64,000 nt of DNA, taken from Rhodobacter sp. (lineage in GTDB: Bacteria > Pseudomonadota > Alphaproteobacteria > Rhodobacterales > Rhodobacteraceae). Shown here piece by piece: positions 45,243-55,069 of this stretch. The notes under the pieces were generated by a model. That model was not told the DNA's origin. It ran no database searches and was given only the letters and a program-made list of their open reading frames with translations. The position numbers and the translations under genes are program-made. Positions within the stretch are counted from its first letter, which is position 1. Each line of letters begins with the position of its first letter. The stretch lies in assembly GCA_022824145.1 (NCBI GenBank), contig JAJEAY010000192.1:1-64000 (forward strand). Direction: 5' to 3'.

Positions 45243-46238
45243 CGCGGACCTTGCGGCGAGTGGCGTAGGTTCGAAGATCTTTGCTTGTTATCAGTCCTTC
45301 CGCCCACCAGCGCCTTTTCAATTACAGGTCCATCCTATCCCATGCCTCTGGATACCCGTGCCAGGTCACTCCCTCGTTTGCAGTCTGAGTCTTGCGCGCG
45401 ACAAACCCGACTCCGTTGCAAGTCGCCTGCAATGTGTTTCCGACTGGTTCCGCAGAATTCAGGAGTTCCTGGGCAATCGATGCGCTCCACTTTGGACATT
45501 TAACGCCCGGGTTTTGGGCGGTGACCGGTTCGCAATTCCTTTCGCTTGCGACATAGATTCAACTTTTGCTACACATCGCAATCCACCGTACGGCCTAATG
45601 CCCGGACCCATGATTCCGTTCAGCAAACAAAATGCCACGTAGGTCGCTCCTTTGACCTAAGTGCATTCTTCGGGCGCCAACAACGCTGTTCTACTCGCGA
45701 GCGTAGATCAAATTTTTCGTTCAGGCAACGACGTCCTGCCTTCCCTGCAAGTTAGGGAACACGGTCGGTCCGTGGTTCTTTTTGGCCCCATGCCACGACT
45801 TACGCTCAAAACGCCGGGCCTGAATGGGCGCTCTCACCTCCCACCGCCTGGTTTCCCTCATGCCATAGTCAAACACACCGAAGCAGGAAAACCGCAAGTC
45901 TGACTCCCAGCGGTCAACTGGTTTGGATCTGACACCCTACCCGCCACTCGGTCCTGCCCAAGCATCTGAAATTCATATGTTATTTGTATCCCGAAGAGCC
46001 TTGCAGGATTTGAATAACGTTCTCAGGGCCAAATGACTCCAATGCGGCCGTCGATGTACGGACGTCGGCTTTTGCCCAACTGGCCCCCACGCTCCCGTAG
46101 CTTCCACCTTACACCCGTTCCTTCAGATTGATCCGCCATCATCCGCAGGCAGGCATGCCGCCCGGAATCAATTGCGATGCAGACCGACCCAGACTCGGAA
46201 AATCATTTATGCGTCCGATTCTGTCATAGGGGTTCTGT
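45243..46238. other. Non-coding stretch between the ImmA/IrrE pseudogene and the M48 gene
   Basis: About 1 kb with no convincing reading frame on either strand, no RNA gene and no repeat that I could see. Base composition is more even than in the genes, suggesting relaxed selection. Confidence 0.4.
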
Positions 46239-47264
46239 ATGCGGGAATCTGAAATCCCGGTTTCGCAGAAAGGATCTGAGACATTGACCCATATGATTTG
46301 CGCCGCGCTTCGCTTTCTCGTCTTGGCCGTCGGAGTCACGCTGAACGGCCTTTTTTGCTGGATGATCTACGATCTGTCTCAAGGCAGCCTCATAATCTGG
46401 CCTTGGGTTGCCGGAGTTTTCGCGATTTACGCCGCGGTGTTGATGTCGCCCTTCGGTGACAATTGCCTTGATCTATTGATGAGATGCCGCAAGCCGACGC
46501 CAGATGAAGCAGAGAAGCTGGAAAAGGCCGAAACGGAGTTACGGAACAGGGCGGAACGGTTCCTGGAGACATTTCCGCCACAGCTGCGGCTACGGGTTAT
46601 TGACAACCCGTTCCCTAACGCAGTCGCATTCGGGCACCGAACGGTTGCGGTGACAACGGAGACGCTTGTATATGCGAGCGAAGCGGAACTCCGTGGTCTC
46701 CTCGCACATGAAGCAGGACACATACTTCGCCGCGATACGCGATTCCGACTGTTCATTAATGCGATGTTCGGCCCAGCGTTGCTCATCGGACAAGGTTCAC
46801 TGGCGCTTGCGCGAGCCGTAATGAACAAGGCAAAGATATCTTTTTTTGATCCGTTCTTCGGGCTCGTGCATGTGTTCGTCGCCGGATTCGTTATCGTGCT
46901 GTTCATATTCCCAATTCTGTCTCTCGTTCTCCATAGGATCTTTCACTTTCTCCTGTCCTTTACCAGCCGCGCCTGTGAATTCGCCGCCGATGCAACCGCA
47001 GTGCGGCTCACGCGCGACGACGGGCTGATTTCGGCCCTGTCGGCAATTGAGCAACTGGAGCAGCGGCCAAGCGGAGCATTTCTTGCCGCTTACCGGGCAA
47101 GCCACCCTCCGACGAAACTTCGCGTTGAACGGGCACGGAAACTTCTCGAAGAATTGGTCGGTCCTTCAGCAGCCAGCCGAAACACGACGAGGCCCAGCGA
47201 TTCGACAGAAACTTCATTGGCCGATAGAATCATCATGGACAGAATCATCTTGGTGAAGTTGTGA
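46239..47264 (+). CDS. M48-family membrane metalloprotease
   Basis: 341 residues. Zinc motif H157-E158-x2-H161 (LLAHEAGHILRRD) and downstream third ligand Glu in FTSRACEFAADATAV. Membrane helices at ~20-42, 52-72, ~172-195 and 215-240. HtpX-like layout, with the active site facing the cytoplasm in that family. The ATG at 46239 lacks a good ribosome site; ATG 46293 is a possible alternative that shortens the N terminus by 18 residues. Roles in this family include membrane-protein quality control; the specific target is unknown. Confidence 0.8.
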   Translation: MRESEIPVSQKGSETLTHMICAALRFLVLAVGVTLNGLFCWMIYDLSQGSLIIWPWVAGVFAIYAAVLMSPFGDNCLDLLMRCRKPTPDEAEKLEKAETELRNRAERFLETFPPQLRLRVIDNPFPNAVAFGHRTVAVTTETLVYASEAELRGLLAHEAGHILRRDTRFRLFINAMFGPALLIGQGSLALARAVMNKAKISFFDPFFGLVHVFVAGFVIVLFIFPILSLVLHRIFHFLLSFTSRACEFAADATAVRLTRDDGLISALSAIEQLEQRPSGAFLAAYRASHPPTKLRVERARKLLEELVGPSAASRNTTRPSDSTETSLADRIIMDRIILVKL

Positions 47265-47976
47265 TGGCAGGACGGAAATTCCGGAAATCAGGACTGAATG
47301 CTATGAACGCTTCGGTTCCGAAAATGCAGGTGCGTGTTTCCGGCCCTGAATTCCCGAATTCATTTGTTCGGCATCCGTTCCTTGATTGGCTCTCTTCAAA
47401 CGCCTTGCGCGCGCTTAATGCAGTTTAGCGAGCAGTTCGCCAAAACTGTTCGTTGCGTGCATTCGATGCTGCGAAAGCTCCGGCCGTGGCCCGTCACCTA
47501 TCGGACATCCAATGGATGTATAAATGCGACACTCTTGGTTCATCGACGCATCCACCTGACGAAGAACCGGATTAACCCGCACACAGATACGACCGTCGCT
47601 GTTCACTCGTGGAGTCTCTGGCCGACAGGGAAAACCGGCAACGCCCGACCGTTCCCACGAACGCCACTCAGAAAAAGTCAGGAAAATGCACCTTGGAGTG
47701 GGAGTAGGGCATATTCCGCGCTGACGGGTTTCCGCAAGGAACGAATGCTATGCGTGGTTGCGCCGGACCGTAAGCTTCAACGCGGCGGAGCGGAGCGCAG
47801 TTCCTTCGGCGACACCTCCGCCTCTCCGACCGTCGCGGAACACTTGAACGGGATCGGGACATGAGCTGATTCGCACCTATGATAAGGCTCCCGGCGCAAC
47901 AATGCGTCTGGATGCGGGAGTCGCCCTGGCAATGCGATCAGGAACCAACAACACGCCGAACCAAAGGAACGCTCCG
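47265..47976. other. Non-coding stretch between the M48 gene and xsc
   Basis: About 710 bases. No gene recognised on either strand; in particular there is no phosphotransacetylase gene, which often follows xsc. No repeats or RNA genes seen. Confidence 0.4.
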
Positions 47977-49752
47977 TTAGGCTGCCGTCTGTCGCCGCAT
48001 GTCACCTGGGTCAATTCCCGCCACTTCCACAGGAGCCTTCATTGCATCCCGGCGGAACGGCTCTCCCAGTTCCTGGTTGATCAGCGCTTCGATCAGGGTT
48101 GTTTTCCCCGCCATCTGGTCCTTGATCGCCTGCGCCAGTGCATCCGTCAGATCATCCATGGTCCGCGCAACAACTCCCTGAAGTCCGCAGGCCTTGGCGA
48201 TAGCCGAATAGCTCACCTGTTCGTCAAGCTCAGTTCCCACGAAATTATCGTCGTACCAGAGGGTTGAATTCCGCTTTTCCGCACCCCACTGGTAGTTGCG
48301 GAACACGATCTGAGTGATCGCTGGCCATTCCGGCCGCCCAATCGCGGTCAACTCCGTCACCGCAATCCCAAACGCTCCGTCGCCCGCAAAGCCAACGACC
48401 GGAACGTCGGGACAGCCGATTTTGGCGCCAACTATGGACGGAAGGCCGTAACCGCATGGCCCGAACAGCCCCGGTGCGAGGTATTTCCTGCCTTCCTCGA
48501 AGGTCGGGTAGGCATTCCCGATGGCGCAGTTGTTGCCGATGTCAGACGAGATGATCGCTTCCTTTGGAAGCGCGGCCTGAATCGCGCGCCAGGCCATGCG
48601 CGGGCTCATCCAATTCGGCTTTGCGGCGCGCGCACGCTCGTTCCAGGTGGTTCCAGGATCGTCATCTTCATGGTCCATGCTCGAAAGCTGCTGGGCCCAG
48701 GCTGACTTGGTCTGCGCGATCATCGCCTTGCGCTCGGTGCGGTTCCTGTCGCCGGCATCGTCCGAAAGCCTTTCCAGGAGACCGGCCGCCACCTTTGCAG
48801 CATCACCGACGATACCCACCGATATCGGTTTGGTCAGCCCGATCCTGTCGGGATTGATATCGACCTGGATAATCTTCGCGTCCTTGGGCCAGTAGTCGAT
48901 TCCATATCCGGGAAGCGTAGAGAACGGGTTGAGCCGCGTTCCCAGCCCCAGAACGACATCAGCTTTTGAAATCAGCTCCATCCCGGCCCTGTTGCCATTG
49001 TAGCCCAAGGGTCCGGCGAACAGCGGATGCGACCCCGGAAAGGCATCGTTATGCTGATAACCTACGCAGACCGGCGCATCGAGACGCTCGGCAAGCGCCA
49101 TCGACGCAGGGATCGCGTTGCCGAGCACTACCCCGGCGCCGTTCAGAATCACCGGAAACTCTGCAGTACTGAGAAGCCGGGCGGCCTCCGTCAACGCCGC
49201 ATCTCCGCCCGGCGGGCGCTCGAACTCGACGACAGCCGGAAGTTCGATGTCAATCACCTTCGTCCACACATCGCGCGGAATGTTGATCTGCGCGGGCGCA
49301 CTGGCCCGGCGGGCATTGACGATCACCCTGTTAAGCACCTCCGCCACACGCAGGGGATCACGAACCTCTTCCTGATATGCGACCATATCCTCGAAGGCCG
49401 CCATCTGCTCGACTTCCTGAAAGCCGCCCTGTCCAATGGTTCTGTTGGCCGCCTGCGGCGTTACCAGCAGCAACGGCGTGTGGTTCCAGTACGCCGTCTT
49501 CACCGCCGTCACGAAGTTCGTGATTCCCGGGCCGTTCTGCGCGATCATCATGCTCATGCGGCCGCTGGCACGGGTATAGCCGTCAGCCATCATTCCGCCA
49601 GACCCTTCATGGGCACAGTCCCAGAACGTGATCCCGGCCTTCGGGAACAGATCGGAGATCGGCATGAACGCCGAGCCTATGATGCCAAACGCATGCTCGA
49701 TGCCATGCCGCTGCAGCACTTTGACAAACGCTTCCTCGGTTGTCATTCTCAT
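47977..49752 (-). CDS. xsc: Sulfoacetaldehyde acetyltransferase
   Basis: 591 residues, thiamine-diphosphate enzyme. It converts sulfoacetaldehyde and phosphate to acetyl phosphate and sulfite, the last step of taurine breakdown in the cytoplasm. N-terminal TTEEAFVKVLQRHGIEHAFG and the catalytic-side HEGSGGMMADGYTR; C-terminal ThDP motif GDGAFGIAVTEL followed by FRNYQWGAEKRN, which distinguishes Xsc from acetolactate synthases. ATG 49752 follows AAAGGAGA. It is downstream of tauR on the same strand. Confidence 0.95.
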   Translation of the reverse strand: MRMTTEEAFVKVLQRHGIEHAFGIIGSAFMPISDLFPKAGITFWDCAHEGSGGMMADGYTRASGRMSMMIAQNGPGITNFVTAVKTAYWNHTPLLLVTPQAANRTIGQGGFQEVEQMAAFEDMVAYQEEVRDPLRVAEVLNRVIVNARRASAPAQINIPRDVWTKVIDIELPAVVEFERPPGGDAALTEAARLLSTAEFPVILNGAGVVLGNAIPASMALAERLDAPVCVGYQHNDAFPGSHPLFAGPLGYNGNRAGMELISKADVVLGLGTRLNPFSTLPGYGIDYWPKDAKIIQVDINPDRIGLTKPISVGIVGDAAKVAAGLLERLSDDAGDRNRTERKAMIAQTKSAWAQQLSSMDHEDDDPGTTWNERARAAKPNWMSPRMAWRAIQAALPKEAIISSDIGNNCAIGNAYPTFEEGRKYLAPGLFGPCGYGLPSIVGAKIGCPDVPVVGFAGDGAFGIAVTELTAIGRPEWPAITQIVFRNYQWGAEKRNSTLWYDDNFVGTELDEQVSYSAIAKACGLQGVVARTMDDLTDALAQAIKDQMAGKTTLIEALINQELGEPFRRDAMKAPVEVAGIDPGDMRRQTAA

Positions 49753-49916
49753 CAAACGGTCTCCTTTGGAACGGCGGTGGCGAGAGGGCCCGCGCCAGGT
49801 GTGCGTGTGGACTTAACTATGCCGCTCCGGGTTCCGCCAGTAGTGCCAGATGTCCTGCCCCCATGAGTCCAGGAAAATCTGACTGCGTATCATTCATCCA
49901 TGTAACCTGAAAAGGG

Positions 49917-51383
49917 TCAGCCGGAGTTGCGGATCGTTCGCCCGATCAGTTCGATGCCTTCCGGAATCCGTGTTTCCGGAATCGAACTGTAGGCAAGACG
50001 GTAATGGGAACGGTCCTCGTCCTGGGGCCCGAAAAACACCCGCCCAGGCTCGATCAGGACACCTTTTCCACGCAGGCGGAGCGCCAGTTCGGTCGTATTC
50101 ATCCCCTGAGGTGCCTTCATCCAGAAGCTCGATCCACCGAATGAGCCATCGGCCGCCATCTCAAGACCATGCTCGCGAATCGCTTCGTCCATCACTTGGC
50201 GCCGCCGGGCATAGGCGTCACCAATCCGGCGAAGCTGCGCATGGTAATGGCCAAGGCCAAGAAAATGGGCAACCGTACGCTGGATCTGGCCCGGCGGATG
50301 CCGAAGCACAAGAGCCCTGAGCGCCCTGGCCTCACGGATGAAGGGCTCGGATCCCACTAGATAGCCGAGGCGCAGCCCCGGAAAAACCGATTTCGAGAAC
50401 GAACCGATATAGACCACCGCGCCCGCGTGATCCAGGGATTTCAGCGCAGGAGAGGAAAACCGCATGAACGACATTTCAAACTCGTAGTCGTCCTCGACAA
50501 CGATGAATCCGTCACGCGCCGCACTGTCCAGCAACTGTCTCCTGCGCGGCACCGGCATGGTTGCGTTGGTTGGACAGTGATGGCTGGTTGTGGTGAACAC
50601 GACGTCAGTGGAGGAAGGCAGCGCATCCGGCGGAAGGCCGCCTGTGTCAACATCGACAGGCACAACCCGGCATCGTGTCTGCTGGAGAATTTCACGCAGT
50701 CCGGGATAGCAGGGATTCTCTATGGCCGCGACCCGCCGCTGGTTCAGCAGCACCTGGGCCGCCAGCCAAAGCGCGTTCTGGGCTCCAAGGGTCAGAAGCA
50801 CCTCTTCAGGCGCGGCCGCAATTCCGCGCCTTGGAAGGATGTGCCGGGTGATGAATCCGACCAGCTGTTCGTCATCACGCTCATAGTAATCCGCAGTCAG
50901 AGCGCTGAACTCCCTCTGCCCAAGCGCCTTGAGCGCACAGAGCCGCCAGTTCTGGTGATCAAAAAGCGACGAGTCCACCTGACCGTAGATGAATGGATAT
51001 CTATAGTCTTGCCAATCCGGCGGCCGCACAAGACTCTGGTAACCTGAGAACCTCTGCCCGATGGCCCGTCCCCAGTCCACATTGTCGACATCCGTCCGCG
51101 GCGGCGGACGAACCGAAGGTGGCAGAGGCACGTTGTTGGACACATAATATCCGGATCTGTCGCGCGCACTCAGAAAATCGTTGGAAACCAGTTCCGTGTA
51201 GGCAAGCGTTACCGTGACCCTGCTGACACCGAGTCGGGAGGCAAGCTGGCGGGTAGACGGCATCCGGTCCCCCGGCCTCAGGCGGCCGGCCAAGATTCCT
51301 TCTGTGACAAGCTGCTGGATCTGCTGCTGCAGCGTTCCCCTGAATTCGGGGTCAAGAAAGAAACTCTCTGCAGGTATCGACAC
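49917..51383 (-). CDS. tauR: MocR-family regulator TauR
   Basis: 488 residues. A GntR-type winged helix (~20-80: RMPSTRQLASRLGVSRVTVT) is fused to an aminotransferase-like domain that binds PLP (lysine in SFSKSVFPGLRLGY; VVEDDYEFEM). TauR uses taurine and PLP to activate tpa and related genes. GTG 51383 begins the family sequence. It lies between tpa and xsc on the minus strand; the first annotated sites lie in the tpa-tauA gap. Confidence 0.9.
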   Translation of the reverse strand: MSIPAESFFLDPEFRGTLQQQIQQLVTEGILAGRLRPGDRMPSTRQLASRLGVSRVTVTLAYTELVSNDFLSARDRSGYYVSNNVPLPPSVRPPPRTDVDNVDWGRAIGQRFSGYQSLVRPPDWQDYRYPFIYGQVDSSLFDHQNWRLCALKALGQREFSALTADYYERDDEQLVGFITRHILPRRGIAAAPEEVLLTLGAQNALWLAAQVLLNQRRVAAIENPCYPGLREILQQTRCRVVPVDVDTGGLPPDALPSSTDVVFTTTSHHCPTNATMPVPRRRQLLDSAARDGFIVVEDDYEFEMSFMRFSSPALKSLDHAGAVVYIGSFSKSVFPGLRLGYLVGSEPFIREARALRALVLRHPPGQIQRTVAHFLGLGHYHAQLRRIGDAYARRRQVMDEAIREHGLEMAADGSFGGSSFWMKAPQGMNTTELALRLRGKGVLIEPGRVFFGPQDEDRSHYRLAYSSIPETRIPEGIELIGRTIRNSG

Positions 51384-51522
51384 GTTACCGGCCCCGTACA
51401 GGCAATGGCCCGCGCCTGACCCGGGCGACGGCGCAATCCCGGCCCGGGCTACGCAGGACAGATCGCTCGCGGCAACTCAACGCAACTCCTGCCCAGCCAC
51501 GGCGGGGCAGGGCCCGGCCAGC

Positions 51523-52914
51523 CTATTGAAAGACCCTGGCAAGTCCGGTGTCGACCGCATCCGTGATCCGGTCGATGTCATCCGAGGTCGCGACGAGAGC
51601 CGGCGACAGACACAGCGTGTTGTTGAATCCGGGAACCGAACGGTTCGTCATCCCGACGATCACACCTTCGGCGCCGCATTCGGCCACAACCTTCTGTACC
51701 AGCATCTCTTCAACCGGCTCGCGCGTATCACGGTTTGCGACCAGTTCAACTCCGCAGAACAGGCCTTTTCCACGCACATCGCCGATCACGGCGTGTTTTT
51801 CTGACAGGGCGTGGAGACCGCCCATCAGCCGTTCGCCCATGGCGAGCGTATTGTCCAGCAGTCCCTCATCCTCGATTATCCGCAAGTTTTCCAGCGCTGC
51901 CGCCGGGCCTGCCGTGCAGCCGCCGAAGGTCGAGACGTCCCGGAAGTAGTTCAGCGGATCCTCGGCGTCGTCCTTGAACAGTTCAAAAACGGATTCGGTG
52001 GTCACGAGGCAGGCGATGGCCGCATAGCCACTTGCCACGCCCTTTGCCATGGTAACCATGTCAGGCTCGACTCCATAGTTCTGGTAGCCGAACCATGTTC
52101 CCGTGCGGCCTATGCCGCAGACAACCTCGTCTATATGCAGCAGGATGTCATGTTTGCGGCAGATCTCCTGAACCCTGTCCCAGTATCCCTCGGGCGGAGT
52201 GATAACGCCGCCTCCCGCCGTGACCGGCTCCAGGCACAGGGCGCCAACTGTGTCGGGGCCTTCGCGCAATACGACTTCCTCGATCAGTCCCGCAGCGAAT
52301 TCGCCATAGGATTCGGATGCAGGATCCCAGCCATCCTGAGCACGGTATTCCAGACAGTGCGGCACCCTTACGAATCCGGGAGCAAACGGGCCATACTGCG
52401 CGTTCCGCTCATCCTGGCCACCTGCGCTAAGGGCAGCAATGGTGGTCCCGTGATAGTCACGGTCACGGTACAGGATCTTGTGCTTGCGGCCGCCGTAACG
52501 CTTGTGAGCGATCTGGCGCACCATCTTGAACGCCTTTTCATTCGCCTCGGATCCCGAGTTCGTGTAGTAGACCCGGCTCAGCCCCGGCATCTTGGCAACC
52601 AGCTTCTCGGCGAACAGTGCGCCCGGCACCGTACCGGCCACACCCGCGAAGTAATTGAGCTTGACCAGCTGGTCGTAAACGGCCCGGGCGATGGACTCGC
52701 GGCCATATCCGACGTTCACTGTCCAAACGCCCCCCGACAGCGCATCTAGATGCTCCTTCCCCTGCGCATCCCACAAGCGCAGCCCCTTTCCTTCAACGAT
52801 GACGCGAGGATCAACGGTCTCGAACGGTTTGTGCTGGATCAGGTGGTGCCAGACATGTGCACGGTCTGCCTCAATCACATGGGAAAGGTCATTCTTCGTA
52901 AGCTGAAGGTTCAT
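51523..52914 (-). CDS. tpa: Taurine-pyruvate aminotransferase
   Basis: 463 residues, class III PLP aminotransferase. It transfers the amino group of taurine to pyruvate, giving sulfoacetaldehyde and alanine. Motifs: TNSGSEANEKAFKMVRQIAH, YHGTTIAALSAGG, HIDEVVCGIGRTGTWFGYQN, and PLP lysine in MAKGVASGYAAIACLV. ATG 52914 is preceded by GGAG and starts the family sequence; a longer in-frame ORF to 52953 is not used. Divergent from tauABC. Tpa and taurine:2-oxoglutarate transaminases look alike; the Xsc/TauR context favours Tpa. Confidence 0.9.
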   Translation of the reverse strand: MNLQLTKNDLSHVIEADRAHVWHHLIQHKPFETVDPRVIVEGKGLRLWDAQGKEHLDALSGGVWTVNVGYGRESIARAVYDQLVKLNYFAGVAGTVPGALFAEKLVAKMPGLSRVYYTNSGSEANEKAFKMVRQIAHKRYGGRKHKILYRDRDYHGTTIAALSAGGQDERNAQYGPFAPGFVRVPHCLEYRAQDGWDPASESYGEFAAGLIEEVVLREGPDTVGALCLEPVTAGGGVITPPEGYWDRVQEICRKHDILLHIDEVVCGIGRTGTWFGYQNYGVEPDMVTMAKGVASGYAAIACLVTTESVFELFKDDAEDPLNYFRDVSTFGGCTAGPAAALENLRIIEDEGLLDNTLAMGERLMGGLHALSEKHAVIGDVRGKGLFCGVELVANRDTREPVEEMLVQKVVAECGAEGVIVGMTNRSVPGFNNTLCLSPALVATSDDIDRITDAVDTGLARVFQ

Positions 52915-52986
52915 TGGTCCATACTCCGTCCGTCGGCCTGCTGGAGACTCCAAGTCTGTATAGACACCACAGAAAACGCAAGCCGA

Positions 52987-53019
52987 ATAGGGCCAAAAAT
53001 TTCCGGGCGATAAGTCCAG
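52987..53019 (-). promoter_or_regulatory. Candidate TauR direct repeats between tpa and tauABC
   Basis: On the minus strand CTGGACTTAT (53019-53010) and TTGGCCCTAT (52996-52987) are similar same-direction sites with 23 bases between starts, about two helical turns. MocR proteins, TauR included, are reported to bind direct repeats, and I recall CTGGAC-like TauR sites, unverified. They sit where tpa activation would be expected. Confidence 0.45.
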
Positions 53020-53190
53020 TTCAATAATTGGTTACCTGACTGCCGATCGGGCACATTATGACAGAATATGCGAGGCAAGCCGTTGCGCGGACCAATGCCG
53101 GAATTAACCTGTTGTGTACAGGTGGCATACTGGCCAGTATTGGGACACTCCGGTTGCTGCCGGCGATATGACCACCACATGGAGGACTAC

Positions 53191-54192
53191 ATGAGACTCA
53201 CCACCAAACTGAATTCTCTTGCCGCAGGCGCAGCAATGCTGGCTGGCGGCCAGGCCATGGCCGCAGACGAGATCACAGTAGCCTACTTTCTGGAATGGCC
53301 GATGCCGTTTCAGTTCGCGAAGGTGAACGGCACCTATGAAGAGGAAATGGGCGTCGCGATCAACTGGGTCAGCTTTGACACCGGAACCGCGATGAGCGCG
53401 GCCATGGCTTCCGGCGACGTGCAGATATCCGTCAGCCAGGGCGTGCCGCCATTCGTTGTCGCCACCTCCGCCGGCCAGGATATCCAGATCGTTGATGTGG
53501 CGGTTACCTATTCCGAAAATGACAACTGCGTCATTCATGCCGACCTTGAGATCGACAAGGAGTCCGTCAGCGAACTTGAAGGCAAGAAAGTTGCCGTTCC
53601 CCTTGGCACAGCCGCCCATTACGGCTTCCTCAAGCAGATGGATCATTTCGGCGTGGACATCACCACGATGGAAATCGTCGACATGGCTCCTGCTGAAGGC
53701 CAGGTCGCGCTCGCTCAGGCAGACGTCGACATGGCGTGCGGCTGGGGAGGCGCCCTGCGCCGCATGATGGAAAGCGGCAACATTCTGCTGACCGGCGCCG
53801 AGAAAGAGGAACTTGGAATCCTTGTCTTCGACGTGACGTCCGCTCCGGCGAATTTCGTCGCTGAAGAAGGCGAGCTTCTTGCCAAATTCCTCAAGGTCAC
53901 CGCTGATGCAAACGCAACCTGGAACGCCGGCGGCGACGCTGCGATGGCAATGATCGATGACATCGCCAAGGACTCCGGGATGTCATCTGAAGATGCCGCT
54001 GCGACACTGGCGACATTCGGGTTCCCTTCCATCGATGAGCAGCTGACCGAGAAATGGCTCGGCGGAGGCGCGCAGTCCTTCATGAAGGGCGTGGCCGACG
54101 TCTTCGTTGCAGCAGGCAACATCGACGGTGCGCTTGAGAGCTATGAAGCGGCTGTCGACACTGGTCCGCTTCAGGCGGCGGGTGAAATGTAA
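53191..54192 (+). CDS. tauA: Taurine ABC transporter substrate-binding protein
   Basis: 333 residues. Signal peptide ending AGGQAMA before ADEITVAYF. TauA/SsuA-like ligand-binding fold: MPFQFAKVNGTYEEEMG, SQGVPPFVVATSAGQDIQIV, ADVDMACGWGGALRRMM. Captures taurine in the periplasm. ATG 53191 follows GGAGG. First gene of tauABC, divergent from tpa. Confidence 0.9.
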   Translation: MRLTTKLNSLAAGAAMLAGGQAMAADEITVAYFLEWPMPFQFAKVNGTYEEEMGVAINWVSFDTGTAMSAAMASGDVQISVSQGVPPFVVATSAGQDIQIVDVAVTYSENDNCVIHADLEIDKESVSELEGKKVAVPLGTAAHYGFLKQMDHFGVDITTMEIVDMAPAEGQVALAQADVDMACGWGGALRRMMESGNILLTGAEKEELGILVFDVTSAPANFVAEEGELLAKFLKVTADANATWNAGGDAAMAMIDDIAKDSGMSSEDAAATLATFGFPSIDEQLTEKWLGGGAQSFMKGVADVFVAAGNIDGALESYEAAVDTGPLQAAGEM

Positions 54193-54208
54193 CCCAATCA
54201 ACTCCTGA

Positions 54209-54231
54209 CCGGGCGCGGCCATCGCGCCGGG
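54209..54231 (+). promoter_or_regulatory. Hairpin between tauA and tauB
   Basis: GGCGCG (54212-54217) pairs with CGCGCC (54223-54228), with CC/GG pairing outside a single mismatch. It lies in the 70-base gap after the binding-protein gene, as in many ABC operons, and probably sets a higher level of tauA mRNA. Confidence 0.5.
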
Positions 54232-54262
54232 TTCCCTTTGGGACTAAGACGGAGGTACTCCA

Positions 54263-55069
54263 ATGACCGGTCTGGTTCTTGACAGTGTTTCAATGCGTTT
54301 CGACCTGCCCAACGGCTCCTTCGTTCAGGCGCTGGAGGATGTATCGCTCGATATCAAGACGGGCGAACTGATGAGTGTTCTCGGCCCCTCTGGCTGCGGC
54401 AAGACTACCCTTCTCAACATCATCGCCGGCTTTCTGGCCCCTACCGAAGGCACGGTCATTCTGAATGACCATGTTGTATCCGGTCCTGCCCAGGAGCGCG
54501 GGATGGTGTTCCAGAAAGGCGCCCTTTTCGAGTGGATGAGCGTACGTGAGAACGTGTCTTTCGGCCCCAAGATGAACCGGGTTCAGAAATCGGAATATGG
54601 CCCAAAGGTCGACCACCTTCTTGAGGTCGTCGGGCTTCAGGATTTCACCGACAAGGCGATCTATGAGCTTTCCGGCGGCATGCAGCAGCGGGTGGCGCTC
54701 GCAAGATGTCTCGCGAACGAGCCTGATGTCATTCTGATGGACGAACCGCTTGGTGCGCTTGATGCGCTGACACGCGAAAAAATGCAGGGACTGGTTCTCA
54801 AGCTCTGGAAAGAGACCGGAAAGACCATCATTCTCATCACGCATTCAGTCGAGGAGGCCCTTTTGCTTGGCGAGCGCCTCATTGTCATGGCCCCAAGGCC
54901 GGGCCGCATCCACAAAGAGTACCGCCTTCCCTTCGCGGACATGGGCGTCGGCGCGGATCTGCGCGAAATCAAGCATCATGCTGACTACGGCGTCACCCGC
55001 GAGGAAATACTTAACATGATCTGGGACATGGAAGAGGAGATCATGGGCAGAACGGAGGCCGCGGCATGA
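54263..55069 (+). CDS. tauB: Taurine ABC transporter ATP-binding protein
   Basis: 268 residues. Walker A GPSGCGKTTLLNIIAG, signature LSGGMQQRVALARCLANEPD, Walker B VILMDEPLGALD, H-loop LITHSVEEALLLGERL. NitT/TauT-type ATPase. The start overlaps nothing; its stop overlaps the tauC start by 4 bases. Confidence 0.95.
   Translation: MTGLVLDSVSMRFDLPNGSFVQALEDVSLDIKTGELMSVLGPSGCGKTTLLNIIAGFLAPTEGTVILNDHVVSGPAQERGMVFQKGALFEWMSVRENVSFGPKMNRVQKSEYGPKVDHLLEVVGLQDFTDKAIYELSGGMQQRVALARCLANEPDVILMDEPLGALDALTREKMQGLVLKLWKETGKTIILITHSVEEALLLGERLIVMAPRPGRIHKEYRLPFADMGVGADLREIKHHADYGVTREEILNMIWDMEEEIMGRTEAAA

Noticed and set aside
47334..47864. Plus-strand frame (176 codons) downstream of the M48 gene
   Set aside because: No family-like sequence, mixed codon use and no ribosome site.
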